A DNA stretch of 64,000 nt, taken from the NCBI GenBank assembly GCA_010909165.1, contig MU008160.1, forward strand, positions 372,001-436,000. The letters are read 5' to 3'. The DNA comes from Anthoceros angustus (taxonomy: Eukaryota > Streptophyta > Anthocerotopsida > Anthocerotales > Anthocerotaceae). Shown one piece after another: positions 23,030 to 32,190 of this stretch. Position 1 is the stretch's first letter. Each line of letters opens with the position of its first letter. The position numbers and the translations under genes were made by a program. The notes beneath the pieces are model-generated. The model did no database searches, was not told the origin of the DNA, and saw only the letters and a list, made by a program, of their open reading frames with translations.

Positions 23030-23753
23030 GACTTCTTGCTGATGGTGTGCAGACACTCCGCAATTCAAGAGTTGCCATGAAGAGCCAATGGTCTTGGGCC
23101 ATGAGAGTGCCAGGATCGTCTTGGAGGTTGGTGGAAGTGTGACCCATCTTGCCGTCGGGGACAGGGTGGCTTTGGAGCCGGGATTCCCTGCGGTGACTGT
23201 GCAGTCTGTGAGTCAGGCAGCTATAATCTCTGCCGGAGTGTGATTCTTCGGGTCACCTCCTGTGAATGGGTCTCTTGCACAACAGGTGCTTTTATCGGAA
23301 AATTCCATGATATCCCATGGAGCATATGATTCTGCCCACCTGCAAGTGCCTTGGATACTAAGAAGCTGTGTGCCTGATCTGCAGGTTGTCCACGCTGCAC
23401 ACCGGTGCTTCAAGCTTCCAGACAACATGTCGTTGGAGGAGGGCGCTATGTGTGAGCCTCTCAGTGTTGGAGTGCACGCCTGTCGCCGAGCTGGTGTTGA
23501 GAAGGGAAGCCATGTACTCATCCTCGGGGCAGGTCCTATAGGCTTGATCACCATGATTGTTGCACGAGCACTGGGAGCCAGCAGGTTGTCTTGGCAGATG
23601 TTGATGCTCTGCGGCTTGACGTGGCGAAGAAGCTGGGAGCCGATGGCACTCTTCTTGTCTCTACTGAGTCACAGGTTCGGAGTTAGGTCAAGCAAGAACC
23701 ACATGTTTGCTCTCGGATTCCTGCAAACCTGCATTGAATTGAGAGGCTCCTTG
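23030..23753 (+). pseudogene. Internal fragment of the SDH gene (exons 3-4)
   Basis: Copy of 26385-27112, spanning the end of SDH intron 2, exon 3, intron 3, exon 4 and most of intron 4. It has no start or end of its own. Frame-destroying losses relative to the intact gene include gaagga to gaaga, ggggat to gggat, gtgagatt to gtgatt and cagggtt to caggtt. The edges share gacttc (left) and ggctccttg (right) with the surrounding gasdermin-like locus. Confidence 0.9.
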
Positions 23754-24443
23754 ACGGAGCCGAGAAGAGCCCGGTACGAAGCGGACTCGTTTCATGCTCC
23801 ACCTCTCAATGGAGGACCCAGGAGACCTTTCCGCCATGTTAAATATGCAAGCCCCTTAGATGACCCAGACATGGCGGATTTTGTGAGGGAGAATGAATGG
23901 TTCACCACCATCCTGGACGGTGAGGAACCCACATAGCTTTGGTGGTGGTCTTCACGTGAGGCATGGCATTGGAGTTTTGTGACACAATCAATACTCGAAT
24001 GCGTTCTCACAAACTGGAATGAGTATGGTGTAGCAATGGTAGCATCGTGAGAGCACCTGTCGCATACTCTATCATGGATGCCGGAAAATTGGTAACAGGT
24101 AGTGTATGGGCTTTCCAGAAACGTTGTGGCTTTCTGGGAGATGGGACTAAAGAGGCTAGTTGGCAATGGATAGGCGGCAGCCGGCGTTTCCTACTAGGTA
24201 GAGTGGATGGCTGGAAGTTGAATACGTCTCTAACTTTGTTTGCAGAATTTTCAAAGCAAACTTAGAGCGTGCTAGAAAACAAGAGCCATATCTATGTATA
24301 TTCAAAAAGTAAGTTGTTATATATAAATATATTAAAATATTTTATATAAATTTCAAAAAACATTTCGCAAAAGCATACAAGAAAGGGGAATGTCACCTCT
24401 TCATCAAACTTGTTGGAGCTTCCAAAGCTATAGGAAGGACTTC
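23745..24443 (+). repeat. Second copy of the 3' end of the gasdermin-like gene
   Basis: Matches 22338-23035, including the last ~64 codons and the AT-rich 3' region. Small run-length differences occur in both directions (acaaaact versus acaaact, gtggag versus gtgag, gaaatt versus gaaaatt). It cannot make the protein alone because the N-terminal three-quarters is absent. Confidence 0.9.
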
Positions 24444-24459
24444 AACAAGTTCATAAGAT

Positions 24460-24990
24460 TACTATCCAAGCCTTCCACATACGTTTGTATGAAGCAAGAC
24501 AGCATGGCCTGCTGGGAACCTCCTAGGGATTACTGATGTTTCTGCTCCTTCTTGTCCTGGTAGCAACACAATATCGGAAGTTGTTTCCAAGACGGCGGAT
24601 CGTGCTCGCCGTGCTTTGAACTTGAGAATTTCTGGTCTTGGTAATGACATTGTTGCACCACTTGTGGCTGCAAAGGAGTTTCTCAATAGGCTAGAGGTCG
24701 ATGTGGTCGTTCCTCGACCCTTCGGGCTTGGAAAGGATCTTGATAGGGAGCGCATATTGATTATGACTTTTCACTCTATGGATGATCGCCTCCAGGTTAT
24801 AAAGGCTAGGTCTATGTTACAGACAACTCACTTATATATCAATGAGGATCTTACACCTTTGCAATGGAAGACTAAGAAGTTACCCGCTTTCAAAGCAGCT
24901 CGTTGTGCAGGTCAAGTGGCTTTCTTTCGTGGGGATGAATTGGTGTTGTTTGGCCCTCGTTCACGCAATTTCATTGACACTGTTGATTGA
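24460..24990 (+). pseudogene. Non-LTR retroelement ORF1-like domain remnant
   Basis: An open frame reading RRALNLRISGLG, then GKDLDRERILIMTFHSMDDR, KARSMLQTTHLYINEDLTPLQ. The pattern (RNA-binding fold, then a [KR]ARS-L--T-IYI-EDLTP-Q block) is that of LINE-type ORF1 and related plant transposon proteins. No reverse transcriptase follows and there is no ATG at the start of the frame. I read it as a captured fragment. Confidence 0.55.
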
Positions 24991-25270
24991 TTAAAGATTA
25001 TTTGTCTTGTTTAAATTTTACCTTTACATTAGTCCATACTATTTTACCACAATCTATGTAGTTATCATATTTCAGTCCCATGACGGAAATCCGTCCTTAG
25101 TGGACTTAAATAAAATTCTTCTTCTTCTGCTGCTGCTGCAGGCTAGGGGTATCTATTGTTCTCTCAAAAGGTTCAGCATGTATAATTTTCAAATTGAAAA
25201 CCAATGTTGGGCGATCTTAACAACAATACCAATAGTAAGTACAACTTTTGAGATCCCAAGCTACAATATT

Positions 25271-25798
25271 GTAAGAACAATAATCAGTTTATGGAGCACA
25301 CTTCTCCATCTCAAGAACATAAAGGATTTTTTTTCCGCACTACATTGATGTACTAGGTAGAACCATCCATGAGTTCTGGATGTGATATAAGAATCATCCC
25401 ATGAGTTCTGAATTTTTGAATATGATATAAAAATCATTCCATAAATCCCATCAATAGATATATATGACATCTTCCTTAAAGATCTTATCTACCTTTATAT
25501 ATTATTATATAAATTTACGAAGCTTAGTATCGAAGCTTCATCCATATCCTATATAACAACATCGAATCCTCCTCTTCAAGGAGAAGTTGCCTTTTCTTTG
25601 GAAGTCCGACGCACTTGGCTGCTTTTCGGGCAATTCCGAAGCACTTGCCTTTCCCTTTGGATGTCCGGACTCCGATGAATGCTTGGGGACGAAATGGATA
25701 TCCGAAGCGTGCATTCCAGCCTCTGTTTTGTTCCAATGTACCTTCCCGTGGCCCACTCGGGAACAAGAGACGTAGACAAGAGAACAGCGCAGGAAGCG
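25271..25798 (+). promoter_or_regulatory. Promoter-like segment, copy B
   Basis: Repeat of 21086-21602 with a TATATAAA at 25506-25513. Beyond 25798 the two copies diverge abruptly. About 180 bases separate it from the SDH start codon, and that gap holds a second possible TATA (ctatatttta near 25898) and a TGACGTCA site. Confidence 0.55.
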
Positions 25799-25825
25799 TG
25801 TGTTTCACGAGAATGTCGGCTGCCG

Positions 25826-25833
25826 TGACGTCA
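25826..25833. promoter_or_regulatory. TGACGTCA bZIP-type palindrome
   Basis: Perfect 8-base CRE/TGA-factor core about 150 bases before the SDH start codon. Matches to an 8-mer can occur by chance; position makes it plausible. Confidence 0.4.
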
Positions 25834-25979
25834 GCAAGCAGTTCGGACAGTGAGTCAGTGAGGACACGAACACAGCAAGACGATCCTTGCCTGTGCTATA
25901 TTTTAGTGGCAGATGGAATCCACTCGCTGCTGATGCCCTCCTGCGAGCTCCGAAGCTGAAGTGGCTTCATCTTGCGGAA

Positions 25980-27580
25980 ATGGGCACCTTGAATGTCGAA
26001 GCTGCGGGAGGCAAGACCGAGAAGCATGACGCCCCGGAGGCGGACACTCCTGCCTGCTTCAGGCCCTTCTCCCAGGAAGAGGAGGCAGAGCTGGCGAAGA
26101 AGGGAGGCATTTTGGCTGTCTGGCTGTGCGGCATCAACAAGCTGCGCGTGCTCCCCTACTCCGTGCCCAACGCGTTGGGTTGGCTTTCGAGCTCCCGTCT
26201 CTGCGTTCGGATTGTTGAGGGACTGAGAGGTCTGAGTCGGAGAAACTGTTCTGCCAGGTGCCCAGGAGGTCAGAATCCAGATCAAGGCTGTTGGTATCTG
26301 TGGCAGCGACGTGCACTATGTGAAGGTATGTGGAAGAAGGAGACTAACCCGATGGAGTGGTGGGCTGGGGTGAGCTTGCTGAATGACTTCTTGCTGATGG
26401 TGTGCAGACACTCCGCAATTCAAGAGTTGCCATGAAGGAGCCAATGGTCTTGGGCCATGAGAGTGCCGGGATCGTCTTGGAGGTTGGTGGAAGTGTGACC
26501 CATCTTGCCGTCGGGGACAGGGTGGCTTTGGAGCCGGGGATTCCCTGCGGTGACTGTGCAGTCTGTGAGTCAGGCAGCTATAATCTCTGCCGGAGTGTGA
26601 GATTCTTCGGGTCACCTCCTGTGAATGGGTCTCTTGCACAACAGGTGCTTTTATCGGAAAATTCCATGATATCCCATGGAGCATATGATTCTGCCCACCT
26701 GCAAGTGCCTTGGATACTAAAGAAGCTGTGTGCCTGATCTGCAGGTTGTCCACGCTGCACACCGGTGCTTCAAGCTTCCAGACAACATGTCGTTGGAGGA
26801 GGGCGCTATGTGTGAGCCTCTCAGTGTTGGAGTGCACGCCTGTCGCCGAGCTGGTGTTGAGAAGGGAAGCCATGTACTCATCCTCGGGGCAGGTCCTATA
26901 GGCTTGATCACCATGATTGTTGCACGAGCACTGGGAGCCAGCAGGGTTGTCTTGGCAGATGTTGATGCTCTGCGGCTTGACGTGGCGAAGAAGCTGGGAG
27001 CCGATGGCACTCTTCTTGTCTCTACTGAGTCACAGGTTCGGAGTTAGGTCAAGCAAGAACCACATGTTTGCTCTCGGATTCCTGCAAACCTGCATTGAAG
27101 AGAGGCTCCTTGCAGGATACAGATGAAGAGATCGCAGCACTGGAGAAAACCATGGGAGCTCCTGTAGATGTGACATTCGACTGTGCTGGGTTCACAAAAA
27201 CGATGACCACTGCTCTGCAGATCACCAAATCGGGCGGCAAGGTTTGCCTCGTGGGAATGGGTCAGAGGAGTATGAACCTGCCGATTACCAATGCTGCTGC
27301 AAGGTGAGGCTGTCACAGGATGGATGGTGAGCCTGCAAATTCCTCAAATTCTGTTGAAATGGGCCTCTAACCTCTAGCGTTTTTCAGGGAGGTCGACATC
27401 GTCGGCGTCTTCAGATACCGCAACACATATCCTGAGTGTATTGATCTCATAAGCAGCGGTAAGGTGGACGTTCGACCTCTCATAACACACCGTTTCGGCT
27501 TGTCTCAAGCAGAGGTGGAGGAAGCCTTCAAAACAAGTGCCCGGGGAGGACATGCCATAAAAGTCATGTTCATTCTCTGA
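25980..27580 (+). CDS. NAD-dependent sorbitol (L-iditol) dehydrogenase
   Basis: Six exons: 25980-26178, 26258-26325, 26408-26644, 26745-27035, 27116-27303 and 27388-27580. All have GT-AG borders and matching phases, giving 391 residues. The enzyme is a zinc medium-chain dehydrogenase that oxidises sorbitol and related polyols to ketoses with NAD+ in the cytosol. Catalytic zinc ligands are seen in GICGSDVH (Cys), LGHESAG (His, Glu) and CEPLSVG (Glu). The structural zinc cysteines are in [16 protein letters not shown], and the nucleotide-binding glycines in LGAGPIG. The C-terminus ([18 protein letters not shown], ending IKVMFIL) is typical. The N-terminal ~35 residues before the conserved LAVWL are longer than usual and acidic. 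A fragment of exons 3-4 is copied upstream at 23030-23753. The promoter-like region is shared with the gasdermin-like gene. Confidence 0.93.
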
Positions 27581-27856
27581 ACAGACTCGCAGAGCAAACT
27601 CACGCTCTGTATTGGGAGGACGTTTCACATGGTAGACCTTCTGAAAATATTATTTACACTGCCGCTAACATTAACATTGATCACTTACCCTGTTAGCCGC
27701 GGGCCCTGAAAAACGGCACGTCCATGATAAGACGCCTAAAACCCATCGCTTCGCATAAAAGTATCAAAATCTCCCGAACTTCGTCTAAAAACTTACATCC
27801 TGAAGAGCTCCAACAATATCTGGCTTGTTTCTCCTTGCGCGTAAGTTCAGACGCAT

Positions 27857-27944
27857 CACCACCCAGAAGCTAACTGGACACCACTCAGAAGCTGACTGGA
27901 CACCACCCAGAAGCTAACTGGACACCACCCAGAAGCTACTAACT
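27857..27944. repeat. 22-bp tandem repeat, ~3.9 copies
   Basis: Unit caccacccagaagctaactgga, with single-base changes in copy 2 and a truncated last copy. It lies just beyond the 3' end of the minus-strand gene that follows, possibly in its 3' UTR. Confidence 0.9.
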
Positions 27945-27954
27945 AGACTCCAAG

Positions 27955-30105
27955 TTATGCACTGGAAGAGTAGCCACAACTCGACCCCGACTCGTTACCT
28001 TCATAGAATTTCTGCAGTGCAGCTTTTGCCCTCAAAACCTGCGATCTAAGAGCCGGTGGAAGCTTGGGATCTGCAAGGAGTTGGTCATATCGATCCAGTT
28101 GCAATCCGTTGTTCACCCTCTCTGGTGACTGTTGCACATGTTGCACAGGAGCCTCAGTGGTGGACTGGACTCTTGTCTGGATGCTACTTGCCTCTTGAGC
28201 AGCTGTACCGTCTTGATAGACATAATCAAGGTCATCCTCTGCGTGTTTCTCCTCACTGCTAGAAACACTAGCATTCTCACCATCCACATTACTATGAAAG
28301 ACTCGGGCAGCAGGGCTGACGCTCGTAAGACTGTCACTGGAGGCCTGCTCCGGGTCACTGGAGGCCTGCTCTGGAACAAGATCCGGTATTGTCTCCTCTG
28401 CTCCACTTCCCTCTGGAGTCCACTCCCTTGCTAATTCCTCGTGCGGCTGTAAGTTTAGCTTAGCGTTGAGTGTGTGTTGCAGGGTTGGATTAACTTGATC
28501 TTCTGCATAATCTCCGTCACTTTCTGCAAAATCTTCTTCATTTTCTACAAAACTAGTCTCACCAAAGTTCTCCTCAAGATCTCTATCGTCCTTGCTTGAG
28601 TCCACTTCACTCTGGTCAGCCTCCTCTCTACCATGACCTCCACTTTGGTCAGCCTCCTCTCCGACATGACCTTCACTTTGATCAGCCTCGTCTCTCTCTC
28701 GTTCGTTGTGTTCAGAGTCTGTGTCAGGAGTGCCAGCATCAACGCTAACCTCAACTACACTGTCACAAACTGTGAGATCCTGTTGACCTCCCTGCCCATC
28801 CTTCTCATCACACTGCGAGTCCTGCACAACCTCCTCTTTGACTCCCTCATTACCACGGTGTAAATCCTTCCCGGCCTCCTCAAGGACAGGCTCAGGGACG
28901 GAGATAACAGCTTTCTCACCTACTTCACCACTGTCGAATCCCCTTGCAGTGTCTTCAGCAGGGGTGGCCTTGCACAGAAGGTCAGCAGCAGGAACATATC
29001 CTCCATCTACATGTCGATCAGCACTTCCACAGCAAATCCCCTTTGAATCTGCCGTCTCCCGAACATATTCCACCCGATTATCACTGGTATCTTCGCTCCG
29101 GTTATTCGCAGCAGATAAAAGCGACTCCGCATCTCCATGTAGCTCTTGTTGTTGTGAAAACCCGTCGCTAATCCCTTTCTTATCTGGACGGTCGGAAACA
29201 TCTTCAACCTGCTCATCAATAGTAGGATCTACTGGAGTGCCCTCAATATTCTCCTTCTTCACAACAAGAAAAGCTACATCACCGACCGGGCCTTTAACAC
29301 CTGATAACACAACGTCCACAGCTGGCGAGGTTGTCCTGCTCGTCACCTCCTCAATATCCCGCTCTCCACCTCTTACATCTCCGTCCTCAAATTCAGACAC
29401 CGAGCTCACAGCAAAGATATCCCTCTGCTCGCTCGACCCGCCGTCTTCACCATATTTAGCCCCCGAACCATGCACATGCAGATCTGCTAGCACTACGCTG
29501 CTACCAAACGTCCGTTCCTCCTTCACATCCTTCCCCTCCACCAATCCGACATCCCGTGGTTCAGACTCCGTCACCTCCTTCACAACCTCCCTCTGCGGAG
29601 AGAAAGGTCCCAAACCATCGCACACCGCAGGCTCGGCCGCCGCCCGCTCTGCAGAATCAGCCAAGCCACTCTCCACAATCTCACTCCGCGCTTTCACACC
29701 ATCCTCCGAGCCTGCCACCACAAGCGGAAGCCTTTGTACAGCATGCACCTCCGCTGCTGGAACCGCGTGCACATCATCGGCTCCTCCACTCAATCCATCA
29801 CCAGCCACTTTGCACACAACATCCTCACTCTCTGCTTCCTTACTCCGAGCTCCATCCCTCAAAGTCCCCGCCGTCTCCTCCTTTGTTTCTTTTCCCTTTT
29901 CCTTCTTCTGCCTCTCCTTCTTCCCCTTTTTCTCCTCCTTCCCCTTGTCCTTGCCTTTTCGGCAGTCTTCCTCACCTTGCTTCCCCTTGTTGGCCTTTCT
30001 GCGCCAGGTCCAGCCGAACAGGAGCGCAGCACCGCCTAGGAGCCCCAAGCGGAACTGGCGAGTCCTGAAAACGGCTAAAAGGACATCCATTTTCTCCTCC
30101 GTCAT
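27955..30105 (-). CDS. Acidic, N-terminally membrane-anchored protein, unknown
   Basis: The first in-frame ATG is at 30105 (MTEEKMDVLL), giving 716 residues. Seen: a hydrophobic segment at about residues 20-36 (LGLLGGAALLFGW) flanked by basic residues, then a long Lys/Glu/Gly-rich charged region. A very acidic Ser/Asp/Glu-rich body follows, including short repeats of the type EADQSEGH/EADQSGGH. A short, less biased C-terminal segment (QLDRYDQLLADPKLPPALRSQ, then AALQKFYEG) could be a conserved helix. The layout suggests a protein anchored by its N-terminus with a disordered acidic tail, but I do not recognise a family. A ~525-codon frame on the opposite strand (28838-30415) is a by-product of codon bias. 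Confidence 0.6.
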   Translation of the reverse strand: MTEEKMDVLLAVFRTRQFRLGLLGGAALLFGWTWRRKANKGKQGEEDCRKGKDKGKEEKKGKKERQKKEKGKETKEETAGTLRDGARSKEAESEDVVCKVAGDGLSGGADDVHAVPAAEVHAVQRLPLVVAGSEDGVKARSEIVESGLADSAERAAAEPAVCDGLGPFSPQREVVKEVTESEPRDVGLVEGKDVKEERTFGSSVVLADLHVHGSGAKYGEDGGSSEQRDIFAVSSVSEFEDGDVRGGERDIEEVTSRTTSPAVDVVLSGVKGPVGDVAFLVVKKENIEGTPVDPTIDEQVEDVSDRPDKKGISDGFSQQQELHGDAESLLSAANNRSEDTSDNRVEYVRETADSKGICCGSADRHVDGGYVPAADLLCKATPAEDTARGFDSGEVGEKAVISVPEPVLEEAGKDLHRGNEGVKEEVVQDSQCDEKDGQGGQQDLTVCDSVVEVSVDAGTPDTDSEHNERERDEADQSEGHVGEEADQSGGHGREEADQSEVDSSKDDRDLEENFGETSFVENEEDFAESDGDYAEDQVNPTLQHTLNAKLNLQPHEELAREWTPEGSGAEETIPDLVPEQASSDPEQASSDSLTSVSPAARVFHSNVDGENASVSSSEEKHAEDDLDYVYQDGTAAQEASSIQTRVQSTTEAPVQHVQQSPERVNNGLQLDRYDQLLADPKLPPALRSQVLRAKAALQKFYEGNESGSSCGYSSSA

Positions 30106-31426
30106 CTCCACCTCGCTCAGCGTCCCACACTTGTCATGTTGCTCGCAGGCAGGTGTCAGCTGGGCCGAGACAGCGCAGCTGTGCGGCGCAATCTACAGTC
30201 TGCCTCCCGATGTGAGGCACTCACTTGTTGCCTTGCCAGATACCCCACGCCTGTCCCACCACTGTGCAAAGCGTTTCCTCATGAGAGCTGTCAGAGCTTG
30301 TGATTACCGCCGGCTGCTTTACTACCTGGATCCGATCAACAGTCAAGAAGCCCGCATTCAGAGCCACAACAGGCTCCAGGCTCCCTCGGTGCATCGTCTT
30401 TCTCGCGTACCGTGACCACAGTCGGCGAAGCCCGATGCCTGATTCGGGCTTGGCTCCAACAATCATGTGCCCGAAACTTCACTCCAAGTGAACTGCAATC
30501 AGGATAAATCATAGTAAATATTTGTGATCGAAAGTTACCCCTTCATTTATTTGTGGCTGAAACTTCCTCAAATCCGTTTTTGTGTCCAAGACTCCGAGAT
30601 GCTAGGCTAGGCAATGCATTTCTCCACTGCCTGGACTGCTCCTTTGCTTTCTCGATGCCTTCTTGTTTGTGTTTAGTGACTCCCTCTTCATCTTCTTCTT
30701 CACATATCGACGCCGAGACACAAACTTATCTCACAGTTTGATGAGAGGTGATAGCTTCCTTATCCTTGCATGGCTGTTTATTACAAGGATGAGGTGGGAG
30801 CTGTTCATGCATGGCTGTTTGTTCCAGGATGAGGTGCAAGACCACCTTTTGAGGTGCAAGACCGTCTTTTGAGGTGCAAGCCTTGCTTTGAAGGACGAGA
30901 CACCTTTCAGTATTCATGCATGGCTGTTAGTTACAGCAGCTTGATAACCATTACTTTGGTTCATGGAGTAAAAGGTTTCACCGCTCATGGAAGGCTCAGC
31001 ACTGGCAGGTTGTCGTCTTCCTGTGTGCATCTCAGTCAGTGCGTGGGCTCCAGTCCAGTCTCTGCCTCAGGGTACCTTTCCTTGCAACAGGTGGCTTTCC
31101 TGCACTGACGCTGATGGGATGGCTTGAGTCACTATACAACGATCGAAGCCTTCGGTACACCGCGTTATCCCTGGCCTGGCCCGCACTTCCTGTTCCTGCC
31201 ACAATCCCACTTTTGGCTTCTTTGGACGAGCTCTGCAGGAGCTGCACAGATTCTATAAAATGCGGCCGGCGCAATTATCTATCCTATTTAGAAGCAGTAT
31301 GTAGTCTCAAGCCTCGGGAGAAGGAGAATGTGATGGAGATCTGAGGAGGAGGAGCAGGAAGAGCAGGAGGAAGATTTGTTCTTGGTGCATGCATTCTTGG
31401 AGGAAGGGAAGTCGGGGACTGGCATA
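30106..31426. other. Intergenic, no gene seen
   Basis: Upstream of the minus-strand acidic-protein gene and ahead of the small plus-strand gene. Contains a short direct repeat of gaggtgcaagacc at 30831-30885 and short unrelated frames only. Confidence 0.55.
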
Positions 31427-31699
31427 ATGAGGGAATTCACGATAGCGCTCATCGTTTGCTGGTGCCTTGTCATCCTCACGCGCGCGCTGTCCAACACGGT
31501 GGCAGACTACGAGAAGCAGTTGGCGCGCGCAAGTAATGGATCTCCTTCTCCTGCTTATAATCTCTGCTTGCTCTCCAAGTTACGCGGGATCTGAGTACTT
31601 GTGGTTGCATGTGTGCGTGCAGGAAGGGAGGCGGAGGAGGGCATGAGAATGTCGCTATGGTCAAGGGCAGAGTATCAGAGCTCACGCTTTTGTGATTGA
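31427..31699 (+). CDS. Small signal-anchored/secreted peptide (60 aa), two exons
   Basis: Exon 1 31427-31532 and exon 2 31623-31699 join across a 90-base GT-AG intron. The peptide begins MREFTIALIVCWCLVILTRA, a strong signal peptide or signal anchor. It continues as a charged coil (NTVADYEKQLARARREAEEG) and ends SSRFCD. It is too short for family assignment. Some 85 bases further on a second short hydrophobic frame (31788-31868) might be an alternative last exon of a longer membrane protein, but I found no phase-compatible splice. Confidence 0.4.
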
Positions 31700-32190
31700 G
31701 AATTTGCGGGAGGATTTACTCTTACGTCCTACGGTTTGTGGCATGTGCAGTCTCCGACAGCCTCACTTCTACTGGAGCCGCTTGGCATGGCAGGCATGAC
31801 CAAGCTGGTTGCCGCGCTGATCTCTGTGAGCCTCTTCATCGTCTTTGCGGCTCAGTGCCGGCTCTAATTCGAGCTGCTACTCTCCATGGCCAGGACTTTC
31901 ACTTCTGCATGTGTCTATTTGGATGTCAGATCTGGTCAGCAGATCCGTGAACTTCATCAGACCACATTTGTGCATAAGAAGCTTCCAGATCAGAACGTCG
32001 GGTAGAGGTGGTTGGCCGGAGAGGCAGACGTGGGCTTTAGTTGTCTGCAGTGCGTGATCAAGGCTGCCGGCAGCCAGCTCATCGAGGTCCATCGGTACAA
32101 GCTCTTAGTATTGAAAGATTTACTTCCAAGACTGAATTTGACACACCAGATGTACATAAAAGACTCTAATACTGTTGCTGACTATTAGCG
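31700..32190. other. Intergenic / uncertain exon region
   Basis: Contains the short hydrophobic frame MTKLVAALISVSLFIVFAAQ near 31800, ending in TAA, and a Cys-rich frame in another phase. Neither is supported by splicing. The right end is the 3' flank of the BRO1 gene. Confidence 0.4.

Noticed and set aside
28838-30415. 525-codon plus-strand frame opposite the acidic protein gene
   Set aside because: Ser/Thr/Pro-rich mirror of a Glu/Asp/Lys-biased gene; no start context and no family signal.
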